From: Chryseobacterium sp. MYb264
GTDB taxonomy: Bacteria; Bacteroidota; Bacteroidia; Flavobacteriales; Weeksellaceae
Assembly (NCBI RefSeq): GCF_035974275.1
Contig: NZ_CP142422.1
Span: 4,898,001-4,962,000, forward strand
Direction of reading: 5' to 3'
Length of the DNA: 64,000 bases
Below, piece by piece: positions 45,483 to 54,770 of the stretch (position 1 is its first letter; the number at the start of each line of letters is the position of its first letter). The position numbers and the translations under genes are program-made. The notes below the pieces were generated by a model, which worked only from the letters and a program-made list of their open reading frames with translations, was not told where the DNA came from and ran no database searches.

Positions 45483-46010
45483 ATGAGTGAAGAAAAGGTG
45501 ATTGTTTTAAAACCTAAAAGAAAAGATTTCGAAGATATTTATTTTAGCGGAAATCAGGGAAGTTTATTTTTTTCATCGACGACGAGAGGAAAAATGATTA
45601 CAACAATTGTGGTCGGTTTGATTTTGCTGATTATGTTTTTCTTCAAAGAGGATTTTTCGGAGGAGAAATTCGGGATTTTATATTTTGTTAGTTTTTTGTT
45701 TCTGCTTTGTGCAGTTTTCCTTTCGGTGAGCATTAACAAAGTTTCGAGATGGAAAAAACAGGTGACTAATTATTTGAATAAGTTAGAACACTGCAAAATT
45801 TACGAAATCAGATTCAATGACAATTTTTTCACCGTAAATATAGATGATGAAAAAGAAACCAGCGAATGGAAAGATTTTAATTATTTCGATAGCAATAACG
45901 AATTTATTACCGTTGAAGGAAAATACAGCTATATGTTCCCGAGGAAGTCGATGAGTGAGAAAGATTATAGCTTATTGAAACAGGTTATAAAGAAAAATAG
46001 CACAGAATAG
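45483..46010 (+). CDS. YcxB-like membrane protein
   Basis: A 175-residue protein with two membrane helices close together (about 37-55 and 64-84) and a C-terminal beta-rich domain whose last part (WKDFNYFDSNNEFITVEGKYSYMFPRKSMS) has the YcxB-like pattern of a strand, then FPRR/K-x-F/M. The family has no known function. Own promoter, and it shares a bidirectional terminator with the convergent PLP enzyme. Confidence 0.75.
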   Translation: MSEEKVIVLKPKRKDFEDIYFSGNQGSLFFSSTTRGKMITTIVVGLILLIMFFFKEDFSEEKFGILYFVSFLFLLCAVFLSVSINKVSRWKKQVTNYLNKLEHCKIYEIRFNDNFFTVNIDDEKETSEWKDFNYFDSNNEFITVEGKYSYMFPRKSMSEKDYSLLKQVIKKNSTE

Positions 46011-46015
46011 CATAA

Positions 46016-46045
46016 AAAAACTCAGAGCAAAACACTCTGAGTTTT
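46016..46045. terminator. bidirectional terminator
   Basis: AAAACTCAGAG pairs with CTCTGAGTTTT around CAAAACA, with A and T runs on the two sides, between convergent genes. Confidence 0.9.
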
Positions 46046-46067
46046 ATTTTTTATCATGAAAAGTCGA

Positions 46068-47051
46068 TTAGTCTAACCAACCCATTTCTCTCATCCAATC
46101 GTCGTTGTAGATTTTTCCAACGTATCTCGAACCATGATCGTGTAATAAAACAACAATTACATCATCTTTAGTAAACTGATCTTTCATCTGAACCAAAGAA
46201 GCAATGGCGCTTCCCGCGGAATAACCACAGAAAATTCCTTCATCTTTAGCCAGTTTTCTTGCATAGATCGCACCGTCTTTATCCGTTACTTTTTCGAAAT
46301 GATCAATTACCGACATATCGTAGTTTTCAGGAAGGATATCTTCGCCAATCCCTTCTGTGATGTAGGTATAAGCATTTCCTAAGTTCACTTCTCCAGTCTC
46401 ATGGATCTCCTTTAGGATAGAACCATACGTATCAACACCAATGACTTTAATATCAGCATTTTTCTCCTTGAAGAAGGTTCCACAACCAGTAATGGTACCG
46501 CCCGTTCCAGCTCCAACAACGAAGTGTGTCAGTTTTCCTTCCGTCTGTTCCCAGATTTCAGGAGCGGTAGACTCGTAATGAGCTGCTCTGTTGGATAAAT
46601 TATCATATTGGTTCACATACCATCCGTTTTCTGTTTCTTTCGCTAATCTTTTGGATACAGAGTAGTAAGAACGAGGGTCGGTAGGCTTCACATCTGTCGG
46701 ACAAACGATTACCTCAGCTCCCACGGCACGAAGAATATCACATTTTTCTTTTGACTGTTTAGAGTTGGTCACGAAAATACATTGGTAACCTTTAATGATG
46801 GCGGCAAGCGCCAATCCCATTCCCGTATTTCCGGAAGTTCCCTCGATGATCGTTCCACCGGGTTTCAGCCTTCCGTCTTTTTCGGCATCTTCAATCATTT
46901 TCAGAGCCATTCTGTCTTTTACAGAGTTTCCGGGATTGAAAGTTTCCACTTTGGCTAAAACCAATGCCGGGAAATCATCACCCAACACTTTATTAAGTTG
47001 TACCAAGGGGGTATTTCCTATCGTTTCAAGAATATTTTTTGCGTATTTCAT
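46068..47051 (-). CDS. cystathionine beta-synthase-like PLP enzyme
   Basis: A 327-residue fold-type II PLP enzyme. The PLP lysine is K45 in NPGNSVKDR; the substrate loop is TSGNTG (72-77); the phosphate loop is GAGTGGT. Segments AHYESTAPEIWEQTEGKL and VIGVDTYGSIL are closer to cystathionine beta-synthase than to O-acetylserine sulfhydrylase, although the C-terminal CBS regulatory domains of the animal enzyme are missing. It probably condenses serine or acetylserine with homocysteine or sulfide. Monocistronic on the minus strand. Confidence 0.88.
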   Translation of the reverse strand: MKYAKNILETIGNTPLVQLNKVLGDDFPALVLAKVETFNPGNSVKDRMALKMIEDAEKDGRLKPGGTIIEGTSGNTGMGLALAAIIKGYQCIFVTNSKQSKEKCDILRAVGAEVIVCPTDVKPTDPRSYYSVSKRLAKETENGWYVNQYDNLSNRAAHYESTAPEIWEQTEGKLTHFVVGAGTGGTITGCGTFFKEKNADIKVIGVDTYGSILKEIHETGEVNLGNAYTYITEGIGEDILPENYDMSVIDHFEKVTDKDGAIYARKLAKDEGIFCGYSAGSAIASLVQMKDQFTKDDVIVVLLHDHGSRYVGKIYNDDWMREMGWLD

Positions 47052-47204
47052 AAATGTTTTATAAGCCTCACAAAGATACAGTTTTCAAATGAGTTCGCTG
47101 AATTGAGTTCTGATAAATTCGGTTAAGATTTGTTAAGGCTGTATCAGAAAAAAGACGAAATAATTAATAAATCCACAATTGAGAATTAATTTTTTTAGGA
47201 GCTT

Positions 47205-47315
47205 ATTCCCGCTTTCCGTTACAATTCCTCATTACGCGTCTAGGCTTCGCTCCGTCACTCCATTCCGGGATTTTCACTGCAATCGGGGCTAGGGGCTTGG
47301 GTGGTTCCACTGGAA
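47205..47315. repeat. GC-rich intergenic repeat (third of three)
   Basis: A block with CTTATTCCCGCTTTCCGTTACAA, CTAGGCTTCGCTCCGTCACTC and GCAATCGGGGCTAGGGGC. It is related in order of words to the block at 17690, and the composition is far from the AT-rich setting. The rest of the 47052-47493 gap has no gene. Confidence 0.55.
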
Positions 47316-47493
47316 ATTAGTCATTACGAGGAGTAACGACGAAGCAATCTATTCAGCCTGCAATTTTCGTCAGATGGTTTCAACTTTGGTTCCTAATGAT
47401 GCGATGCTGAAAACTTTTATCGATAATAAATTTTAAACACCTGTAAAAATTCACTTGCACAGCAAAATTTACCATTCACCAGTCAATCCCTCA

Positions 47494-48723
47494 CTAACTA
47501 TACTTAATCGCCTTGACCGGAGAAATTTTACTGATCAGATAACTTGGGATAATTAAAGCCAACCCTGAAATAATCAAAATTCCTACAGAGATAGAAATAA
47601 TCGCAATAGGATTTAAATCTACGGGAACAGTGCTTACGTAATAATTTTCCGGATTCAGTTTAATAACACCAAAAAACTTTTGAATCAGGATCAGTCCAAG
47701 TCCGATGGCATTTCCATACAAAAGACCGGGAACCATGATAATTAAAGTATAATTAATAAATGTTGCACGGATCTGAGAATTACTGGCTCCCATTGTTTTC
47801 AGTAAACCTATAGAATTGGTTCTTTCAATAATCAGAATAAGAAGAACCATAATGATATTAATGACCACGACGATCAGCATAATAATGATGATCAATGCAA
47901 TATTGGTGTCAAATATGCTTATCCAGTCCGTAATTTGCGGAAACTTTTCAGTTGCTTTTTCAGCATAATTTTTGTAACCGATCAGTTTTTCAATATCCGG
48001 AAAATCTTTGTCGATGTCATTCACGTTTTTGAGAAAAATATCAATTCCTCCTGCCTCATCAGGCTTCATATCCTGAATTTTCCGAACATGATTGATATCC
48101 CCGATAACGAATTGTTCATCAATCATTTTGATATCGGTCTTATAAATCCCCAAGACTTCAAATTTTCTGTAAATCGGCTTTTGATCAGCTTTTGAAAAGA
48201 CTGTGACAATGCTGTCTTTTACCTTCAGGTGAAGATCGTTGGCTATTTTCTGAGAAATGGTAACCCCATTGTTATATCCTTTTTCTGTAACAACCGGAGT
48301 GTTTCCTGAAACAAGGAATTTCTTAAATCGTAAACTGTCGAAATCTTTTCCTATTCCTTTAAAAATAATTCCTGAAAAGTTATGTTCATTACGCATAATT
48401 CCTGTTACGGTAGCATATTTCTGAACGCTTTCCACATCAGAAAGCTCTTTGATTTTTGGAATATTCAATCCCTGATTATCAAGAACTGAAGTATTGTAAG
48501 AAGAATTGGAACGTGTAGAGCGTACGGTAATATGCCCGCTGAAATCTGCCAGTCTCTCTTTAATGGCTTTCTTGGAACCGAAACCTGTAGACACGGTAAT
48601 CAAAGAAACAATGATTCCCAGAGCCACCGAGAGGCGGCCAATGAAGATGATCACCCTCGAAAGGTTATTTTTGTTATCTTTGGAAAACGCTATTTTTCTG
48701 GAGAAATAGATGGGAAATTTCAA
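47494..48723 (-). CDS. LolC/LolE-type ABC transporter permease
   Basis: About 409 residues, starting at a TTG (48723) that gives the family start KFPIYFSRKIAF. A longer TTG frame to 48792 would add a basic extension that overlaps the divergent gene. Architecture: one N-terminal helix (IIFIGRLSVALGIIVSLI), a periplasmic MacB-like domain (about 60-260), and three C-terminal helices of the FtsX type. The family extracts lipoproteins from the inner membrane (LolCDE) or is of the MacB type. No ATPase gene adjoins. Confidence 0.87.
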   Translation of the reverse strand: MKFPIYFSRKIAFSKDNKNNLSRVIIFIGRLSVALGIIVSLITVSTGFGSKKAIKERLADFSGHITVRSTRSNSSYNTSVLDNQGLNIPKIKELSDVESVQKYATVTGIMRNEHNFSGIIFKGIGKDFDSLRFKKFLVSGNTPVVTEKGYNNGVTISQKIANDLHLKVKDSIVTVFSKADQKPIYRKFEVLGIYKTDIKMIDEQFVIGDINHVRKIQDMKPDEAGGIDIFLKNVNDIDKDFPDIEKLIGYKNYAEKATEKFPQITDWISIFDTNIALIIIIMLIVVVINIIMVLLILIIERTNSIGLLKTMGASNSQIRATFINYTLIIMVPGLLYGNAIGLGLILIQKFFGVIKLNPENYYVSTVPVDLNPIAIISISVGILIISGLALIIPSYLISKISPVKAIKYS

Positions 48724-48749
48724 GCTTATGAATTTAGATTTCAAAATTA
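48675..48749. promoter_or_regulatory. overlapping divergent promoters
   Basis: Plus-strand TATCTTTG (48675-48682) lies inside the permease coding region and can drive the DUF1343 gene. Minus-strand TAATTTTG (48749 to 48742) lies inside the DUF1343 signal-peptide coding region and can drive the permease. The two transcripts would overlap at their 5' ends by about 45 nt. The -33 boxes are weak. Confidence 0.5.
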
Positions 48750-49924
48750 AAAATTTACTTCTTATTTGCCTAATTTTTTTAGGAGTATTCAATCAATATT
48801 ATTCTCAGACTGAAGATAAAGCCGGATTTAAAACGGGAGCCGATCAGCCTGAGGTTTATTTGCCTTTGCTTAAAGGGAAAACAATCGGAGTTGTCACCAA
48901 CCAAACCGGATTAATGAGCGACAGAACCCATGTTGTAGATTTTCTGGTGAAAAACGGGATTAAAATCAAATCTATTTTTGCGCCTGAACACGGTTTCCGT
49001 GGCGATGCCGATGCCGGTGAAAAAGTGAAGAATGGAGTAGATGTGAAAACCGGAATTCCTATTGTTTCCCTATACGGAAATAATAAAAAACCAAAACCTG
49101 AGCAATTGAAAGGAATTGATATTATTGTTTTTGATATTCAGGATGTTGGCGTTCGTTTTTATACTTATATTTCGACATTAACGTATTTGATGGAAGCCGG
49201 AGCTGAAAATAATGTGGAAGTGATGGTTTTTGACAGACCAAATCCTCATGACGGCTATATTGACGGACCTGTTTTAAAGAAAAAATGGACAAGCTTCGTC
49301 GGAATGCATGAAGTTCCTGTTGTGTATGGATTAACAATCGGAGAATACGGGAAAATGGTAAACGGAGAAAAGTGGCTGAAAAATAAAGTTCAGGCAAAAT
49401 ACACTTTAATTACGATGAAAAATTATCATAAAAATCAGCGGTATGCTATTTTAGATAAACCTTCACCCAATTTGCCAAATGATAAATCTATCAACCTATA
49501 TCCAAGTTTATGTTTCTTTGAAGGAACGCAGGTTTCTGTTGGAAGAGGAACGAATTTACCTTTCCAGATTTACGGCTCGCCCTGGACGAAAGATTTACCT
49601 TATCAATTTACTCCAAAGCCTACTTCTGGTGCCAAAGATCCGTTTTTAAACGGAAAATTGTGTTATGGTGAAAATCTTTCTGATTATAAAAAAGATCTAA
49701 AAGAATTAAACCTGGAATGGGTAATTAAAGCCTATAAAAACTATAAAAATCCGCAACAGGATTTTTTCTTAAAGAATTTATTTTTTGATACCCTGGCGGG
49801 AAGTGATGAGTTGAGAAAACAAATTGTTGCCGGAAAATCTTTTCAGGAAATTAAATCTTCCTGGAAATCTGATTTAGCTCAATTTGAGAAAATTAGAAGT
49901 AAATATATTGTGTACGAAAAATAA
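48728..49924 (+). CDS. namZ: DUF1343 protein, NamZ-type exo-muramidase
   Basis: About 398 residues with a signal peptide (ends NQYYSQ). The DUF1343 signatures are clear: GVVTNQTGLMSDRTHVVDFL, FAPEHGFRGDADAG, DIQDVGVRFYTYISTL, DRPNPHDG, and FFEGTQVSVGRGTNLPFQIYGSP. DUF1343 proteins include NamZ, an exo-beta-N-acetylmuramidase that frees MurNAc in cell-wall recycling. The ATG at 48728 is chosen; an ATG 18 nt upstream is possible. The start is only 4 nt from that of the divergent permease. Confidence 0.88.
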   Translation: MNLDFKIKNLLLICLIFLGVFNQYYSQTEDKAGFKTGADQPEVYLPLLKGKTIGVVTNQTGLMSDRTHVVDFLVKNGIKIKSIFAPEHGFRGDADAGEKVKNGVDVKTGIPIVSLYGNNKKPKPEQLKGIDIIVFDIQDVGVRFYTYISTLTYLMEAGAENNVEVMVFDRPNPHDGYIDGPVLKKKWTSFVGMHEVPVVYGLTIGEYGKMVNGEKWLKNKVQAKYTLITMKNYHKNQRYAILDKPSPNLPNDKSINLYPSLCFFEGTQVSVGRGTNLPFQIYGSPWTKDLPYQFTPKPTSGAKDPFLNGKLCYGENLSDYKKDLKELNLEWVIKAYKNYKNPQQDFFLKNLFFDTLAGSDELRKQIVAGKSFQEIKSSWKSDLAQFEKIRSKYIVYEK

Positions 49925-49926
49925 AG

Positions 49927-50019
49927 AAAAGTGAATGGTCAATTGTCAATTTTGCTCTGCAAGTCAATGTTTAAAATTCACGAGCGTAAGCGAATTCATG
50001 ACTGACCATTCACTTTTAA
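49927..50019. repeat. long imperfect inverted repeat
   Basis: AAAGTGAATGGTCA at the left is matched by TGACCATTCACTTT at the right, with GGTCAATTGTCA...TGACTGACC partly paired inside. It may be the shared terminator of convergent genes. The word ACCATTCACCAG near 47472 suggests a dispersed family. Confidence 0.7.
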
Positions 50020-50022
50020 ATA

Positions 50023-50229
50023 TCAGTCAAAATTCTGAGGCGGATTTTTATCGTTCTTTCCTTTATTCAAAATAAAAAGTCCGATTGACAATCCAATCAC
50101 GCCTGCTCCTGCTGTCATTAAGGCTCTTTCGAGCTTATCAGGCTGGTCATTTCCCAGAAAATTCATTAGAAATAAAATTCCGAATGTGATCAGGCTGATG
50201 ATGATATGGTTTCTTCCAAATAATTTCAT
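50023..50229 (-). CDS. small two-helix membrane protein
   Basis: A 68-residue protein with two hydrophobic helices (about 8-25, HIIISLITFGILFLMNFL; about 38-54, MTAGAGVIGLSIGLFIL) and a polar Asn/Lys/Pro tail. No family. It begins 1 nt after the DUF3575-like gene stop, so it is probably in the same operon as that gene and the thioredoxin-like gene upstream. Confidence 0.7.
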   Translation of the reverse strand: MKLFGRNHIIISLITFGILFLMNFLGNDQPDKLERALMTAGAGVIGLSIGLFILNKGKNDKNPPQNFD

Positions 50230-50230
50230 T

Positions 50231-50875
50231 CTATCTTAATTTATAAGAGATCATAATACCTCCGCGGTAAGGCAGAAACTCTCCACTGCGATCCCATTCG
50301 CGACCCATTCTGTCTTCCAGCTTGTCATAACGATCTCCGCTTACTTTATCATATCCTTTGTAGAAACTTTGCATGGATCCAATTCCTGCATAGATGTCTA
50401 CATTCCATCTTTCTTTAAATTTAAACTGATATCCGCCTACGATCCCCAGAATGAAAGTATATCCTTTTTGGTAAAGATTAGAGTTTACATAAGGTGTAAC
50501 TTCGCCATCTTTATGAGTGTAGAAACTATCACTCCAGTAGCTCCATTTCTGGATATTGAAAGATCCTCCCGTGATGTTTGCTCCAACATAAAATTTATCA
50601 AATGCCTTACTGAAATAATACCTTCCGTCGAAGCCTAATAAATAAGCCTGCGCATGCTTTCCCGCGAAAGATTTCCAGGGCGATATAAACAGGTCTCCTT
50701 GCACCGTTATGTTTTTGCTTACCTGATGTTCTATTCCTACATTAACAATTCCTACAGGAGCCAGCAATGCATTTCCTTTTATATAGACACTTTTTTCTGA
50801 TTGCTCCGCTTCCTGAGCATTCATTGTTCCTAATGCAGATGCGGTTAGGAAAGCTGCTAAAAATTTGTACCTCAA
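50231..50875 (-). CDS. DUF3575-like outer membrane protein
   Basis: A 214-residue protein with a signal peptide ending GTMNAQ and a beta-barrel-like mature part with alternating strands (VGIEHQVSKNITVQGDLFISPW, GFDGRYYFSKAFDKFYVGANI). The KNxxVQ...W...GRYYF pattern is that of DUF3575, seen in Bacteroidetes fimbrial and surface loci. The only start giving a signal peptide is TTG at 50875. It lies 20 nt after the thioredoxin-like gene. Exact function unknown. Confidence 0.8.
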   Translation of the reverse strand: MRYKFLAAFLTASALGTMNAQEAEQSEKSVYIKGNALLAPVGIVNVGIEHQVSKNITVQGDLFISPWKSFAGKHAQAYLLGFDGRYYFSKAFDKFYVGANITGGSFNIQKWSYWSDSFYTHKDGEVTPYVNSNLYQKGYTFILGIVGGYQFKFKERWNVDIYAGIGSMQSFYKGYDKVSGDRYDKLEDRMGREWDRSGEFLPYRGGIMISYKLR

Positions 50876-50895
50876 ACCCTATGTTTTTTAGTAGA

Positions 50896-52071
50896 TTATT
50901 TTATTTGATTTAATAACTCTTTCGCTAACTGTGAGTCTTTACCAGCTTGCACTGCAAGAGTTTCAGACATTTCAGCGTAGGTTTTCGCCATATCTTTATT
51001 ACCTGTTAAATAATAGAGTTTTGCCAGTATGTATGTATTTTCAGATGTTTCACCTCTCATCACTGATTTTTCGGCCCATTCTGCCGCCTTTTTTAAGGAA
51101 GCTGAATTTTTTACATGTTCAGAAAATACCCATGCTGTCTTTAATAATTCGTTGGTATCAAAAGAATCAGAGTTTTTATAGTATTCCAGGGCTGCCTTCT
51201 CGTATTCCGGATAGTTGGCATTCTGTTCATAATAGCTTAACTTGGTCTGGTTGAGCCTCACCTCAGCATCGTGCTTTCCCACCAGCGGTTCCGCATTTTT
51301 CATAAAAAAAACTTCATCAATTCTTTTATTTCTGTCATCAATAGATTGAGCTATAATTTTTGATAACTTGATCTGAGCATCAAATTCTTTATAGGTCTCC
51401 TCAGGAAGATGCTTAATGATATCAGATTTTTTATCAATGAAAATTTTATAATTTTTATCTTCAGGAGATTTTAGAAAAAATAACAAAAATCCGATGTCAT
51501 CTTTTGAAAGCTCTTCCGTTTTGTTTTTATTTTCAAAGTATCTTTCGGAAGCATTTTTGGCAAAATCATAATCTGAAGATGAATTGAGTTTCATAATATT
51601 GATAAGAAATTCCGGATCTTTCTCGCCTTTGGCAAAGCGCTCTTTCAGAGAACCCTTTTTATTGTTCGGAGAATTAACATCCTGAGCCATGGCTAAAAAC
51701 GGACTTTCTTCCATATATCCGTAGTTTTGTGATACCAGTTCGCCGTCACCATTTAGAAATAAATAGGTAGGGTAGGAGCGAACGCCGTACTTTGCTGCAA
51801 TTTCGCGGCCTTCCCCTTTTTCCATATCGAATCTTGCGTTGACAAAATTAGAATTGTAATAATCTCCGACGGATTTTTGGGTGAAAATATTTCTTTCCAT
51901 CATCTTGCATGGTCCGCACCATGAAGCGTAAGCATCCATAAATATAATTTTATTCTCCTTTTTTGCCTTCGCAATCAGTTCTTTAAAAGGTAATTCTTCA
52001 AAACGAATCGCTTCCTGAGCAAAAACAGCCGTTGCTGCAGACAAAAACAGAGTAGAGATGATCTTCTTCAT
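50896..52071 (-). CDS. exported thioredoxin-fold protein
   Basis: A 391-residue protein with a signal peptide (ends TAVFAQ) and an N-terminal thioredoxin domain (about 20-140) whose active site is WCGPC (C52 and C55). It has the DsbD-like 'ASWCGPCKMMERNIF' sequence typical of periplasmic thiol reductases. The C-terminal 240 residues are helical, TPR-like (LAKLYYLTGNKDMAKTYAEMSE). Probably a periplasmic disulfide reductase in an operon with DUF3575-like and small membrane proteins. Confidence 0.88.
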   Translation of the reverse strand: MKKIISTLFLSAATAVFAQEAIRFEELPFKELIAKAKKENKIIFMDAYASWCGPCKMMERNIFTQKSVGDYYNSNFVNARFDMEKGEGREIAAKYGVRSYPTYLFLNGDGELVSQNYGYMEESPFLAMAQDVNSPNNKKGSLKERFAKGEKDPEFLINIMKLNSSSDYDFAKNASERYFENKNKTEELSKDDIGFLLFFLKSPEDKNYKIFIDKKSDIIKHLPEETYKEFDAQIKLSKIIAQSIDDRNKRIDEVFFMKNAEPLVGKHDAEVRLNQTKLSYYEQNANYPEYEKAALEYYKNSDSFDTNELLKTAWVFSEHVKNSASLKKAAEWAEKSVMRGETSENTYILAKLYYLTGNKDMAKTYAEMSETLAVQAGKDSQLAKELLNQIK

Positions 52072-52275
52072 TCCTTCAAATAATTAAAAAGCGAATATAC
52101 TTAATTTCGTGCTAACAGGATGTTAAAGGGAGCTTAAAATATAGTCAAATCTTGGGGCTTCTTTGCGGATTAATTAAAACCTAAAATGAAAAATAATCTG
52201 TAAAAATTTAAATAAAATTAAAAATAGAAATAATAAAAATTGTTTTGTGAAATTTTAAACATAAAAACTATGAAA

Positions 52276-52303
52276 AAACCGCCTCAAATGAAGGCGGTTT
52301 AAA
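52276..52303 (-). terminator. terminator of the T9SS cargo gene
   Basis: AAACCGCCT pairs with AGGCGGTTT around CAAATGA, with six A to the left (T on the minus strand). Confidence 0.9.
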
Positions 52304-52320
52304 AAATATCCTAAGAAAAA

Positions 52321-54663
52321 CTAATTTTTAATAATTTTCTTAATGACGGTACTTGCGTTTTCCTGTTCGATCTTCAGAAGATATACCCCTTTTTCAAGAG
52401 TAGAGATAGGAATACTCTCATTGTTTTCAGAATGTAAAACCATTTGTCCGGCAGCATTGTAAAAACTTACTTTAAACCGGGCTTTGTTTTTTCCTGTTTT
52501 GATATGAATGTCATCCGCAGCAGGATTCGGATAGACTGCAATATCCTCTTTTCTGATTTGCGGATCAGAAGTTTGTAAAGAAGAGAAAGAAATAATGTCC
52601 TTTAAAACGCCTAACGAATACGTGCTCAGATAGACTTCTGCTGTAGTATCATTGATAAAACGAACCGCACCGTCCCGGATTATGGTGTCGAAGTAATCAG
52701 ATGAATTTTTTTCCTGCCATACCACTCCTGCATTATTGCTGTAGATGACTTTTGACGGACTGTTTGTGGTGGTGGCAGCAATCCCGACAATCTGCCCGTT
52801 TTGTACCGTAGAATATTCTACTTTGGTGATGGGACCATTATAAATTTTGCTCCATGTAGTTCCAAAATCTGTGGAACTGTAAATTCCGTTTGTTGTCGCA
52901 ATAGCGTATTGATTATTATTTAAAGGATTCTGTGCAATGCTGTTGATGTAATTCGGAAGATCAAGCCCCGGCACGGTAGTTTCCGTCCAGTTAATGCCTC
53001 CGTTGGTGGTTTTGAATATGCTGTTTCCAATCGTCACCATCGCACTTTCAGAATTACCCGGATTCATTTTTATTCCTGTTATGGCATAATCATAAGGATA
53101 TGTGGGGAAATTAAGATCAGAAATTACCGGACTGCTGAGATTGGTGAAATCGATTTTCGTTAAAGGGGTACTCCCATTATACGTAGCAAACCAGGCAATA
53201 GTAGGATGTTGAGGATCTGTCTCTGCAGCTGTTAACAGATTGTCGTAGGTATCGGTCACTTTAGTAGTCGTCGCTCCATAATCATTACTTATTTTTAGGG
53301 CTCTTGGAAATACGGTGGGATCAAAAATATAGGCTCTTCCGGCTATATTTTTGTCAAAAAAGAAAGGAGCCATAGTCTGTCCGTAAGGAAAAGTTCCCAA
53401 TGGATACACCGTTGTCGGATTTTCCTGATTGGTATTGAGATTTCTTACCGTATATCCCCATTGTACTCCGTAGATTAACTGATCCTGATTATTTTGATCT
53501 TTTAAAGTGTAGAGACTTCCCATATTGGTAAAAAACGGATTGGGAACAGTCGTAAGCGTGATTCCGCCATCGGTGGATATTTTTGGAAAACGCTCATTGG
53601 CGATCAGTACCTGATTGGTATTTTGAGGATTAAAAGCTGCCCCGTGAGGGTAAAAATAAGAGGTTCCGTCATCGAGACCATTGTGGAAAGTAGTTGTCCA
53701 TGTATTTCCTCCATTGGTGGTAACTGCAATTTTATGGGCTCCCATGGCCAGAACATGGTTGTGACTGTTGGGATCCACCATTAGCTTAACCATTCTCAAT
53801 GTTCCCAATGGGTCATTTGAAGACCAATCTATACCCACTTGCTCTGTCCAGCTGGCAGCGCCATCGGTGGTTTTATATACCGCCTGATGCATATTGGGCA
53901 TAGTACCGGGAACAAAATGTGAGGTTCCGGCGTAAATAACCGAAGGATCCTGAGGATCAACAGCGATAGACTCCAGAATAATATTGTTTAAAGTCTCTGT
54001 CCAGGTAGCTCCTGCGTCTGTGGAGGTAAGAAAACCTCCCTGAACAGGCTGCGGACCAGATCCTCTTGCGATATAAAGTATCTGTGGATTTTGAGGATTC
54101 ATTGTCGCGTCAGACAATTCCAGATCCCCGGAATCGTATACATTTATCCAGTTGGCTCCTCCGTCTGTGGTACGGTATAATTTTCGGTTCTGAGGCACCG
54201 GAGATCCCACACTTTGCATTACAATCATAAGGGCAGTATTCATATTGCCGTCATCATAAATGGAATAATTACCGATAGCATCGGTTTCACCGGGAGGAAG
54301 GTTAAACTGTTTAATAATCTGTAAGTTGCCTAAGCTTAGTACAGTAACTTTACTGTTGCCACTCGATCCGAAATCTTCAATAAAGCTAAGAGCCGTCCCG
54401 TTATTAATAAGGCGCATTTCCTTAATATTCGGTGCTTCTGTGGGGTAGGGCAACGTGTAGAGAACATTCCATGTACTTCCGTTGTCGGCGGACACCAGAA
54501 TGTGCTTATCCACATTCGTTGTTGCATAAATTCTGTTACCAATGGTTTTATCATAAACAAAATTCTGCATGCGCCCATATTGGGGATTACCTGTAAAACT
54601 TACCTGAGCAAGACTTATTTTGCCCACAACTGTTAATAATACCGTCAATAGTAATTTTTTCAT
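52321..54663 (-). CDS. BNR/sortilin-repeat protein secreted by the type IX system
   Basis: A 780-residue protein with a signal peptide (ends ISLAQ). The bulk is a beta-propeller with many Asp-box/BNR motifs of the S-x-D-x-G-x-T-W kind (SADNGSTW, TTDGGANW, STDAGATW, TTNGGNTW, TTNGGINW, STDFGTTW). The C-terminal about 75 residues are a type A T9SS sorting domain (IAVYPNPAADDIHIK ... GVYLLKIE). It is therefore exported to the surface or medium by T9SS. Similar propellers occur in sialidases and xyloglucanases, but catalytic residues are not identified here. The C-terminal domain fixes the export route. Confidence 0.92.
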   Translation of the reverse strand: MKKLLLTVLLTVVGKISLAQVSFTGNPQYGRMQNFVYDKTIGNRIYATTNVDKHILVSADNGSTWNVLYTLPYPTEAPNIKEMRLINNGTALSFIEDFGSSGNSKVTVLSLGNLQIIKQFNLPPGETDAIGNYSIYDDGNMNTALMIVMQSVGSPVPQNRKLYRTTDGGANWINVYDSGDLELSDATMNPQNPQILYIARGSGPQPVQGGFLTSTDAGATWTETLNNIILESIAVDPQDPSVIYAGTSHFVPGTMPNMHQAVYKTTDGAASWTEQVGIDWSSNDPLGTLRMVKLMVDPNSHNHVLAMGAHKIAVTTNGGNTWTTTFHNGLDDGTSYFYPHGAAFNPQNTNQVLIANERFPKISTDGGITLTTVPNPFFTNMGSLYTLKDQNNQDQLIYGVQWGYTVRNLNTNQENPTTVYPLGTFPYGQTMAPFFFDKNIAGRAYIFDPTVFPRALKISNDYGATTTKVTDTYDNLLTAAETDPQHPTIAWFATYNGSTPLTKIDFTNLSSPVISDLNFPTYPYDYAITGIKMNPGNSESAMVTIGNSIFKTTNGGINWTETTVPGLDLPNYINSIAQNPLNNNQYAIATTNGIYSSTDFGTTWSKIYNGPITKVEYSTVQNGQIVGIAATTTNSPSKVIYSNNAGVVWQEKNSSDYFDTIIRDGAVRFINDTTAEVYLSTYSLGVLKDIISFSSLQTSDPQIRKEDIAVYPNPAADDIHIKTGKNKARFKVSFYNAAGQMVLHSENNESIPISTLEKGVYLLKIEQENASTVIKKIIKN

Positions 54664-54770
54664 AATCTACTTTTATTTAATGTATACAAATGTATTTTTT
54701 CAATAATCTGTATAAAAAAATATGGATAGAAATAGTGAGACGGTCTTTGGAAAAAGTGTGACAGCTTTAT

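Noticed and set aside
47494..48792. Longer form of the permease from TTG at 48792
   Set aside because: It adds a basic stretch not expected in the family and overlaps the signal-peptide region of the divergent gene; the TTG at 48723 gives the family-like start.
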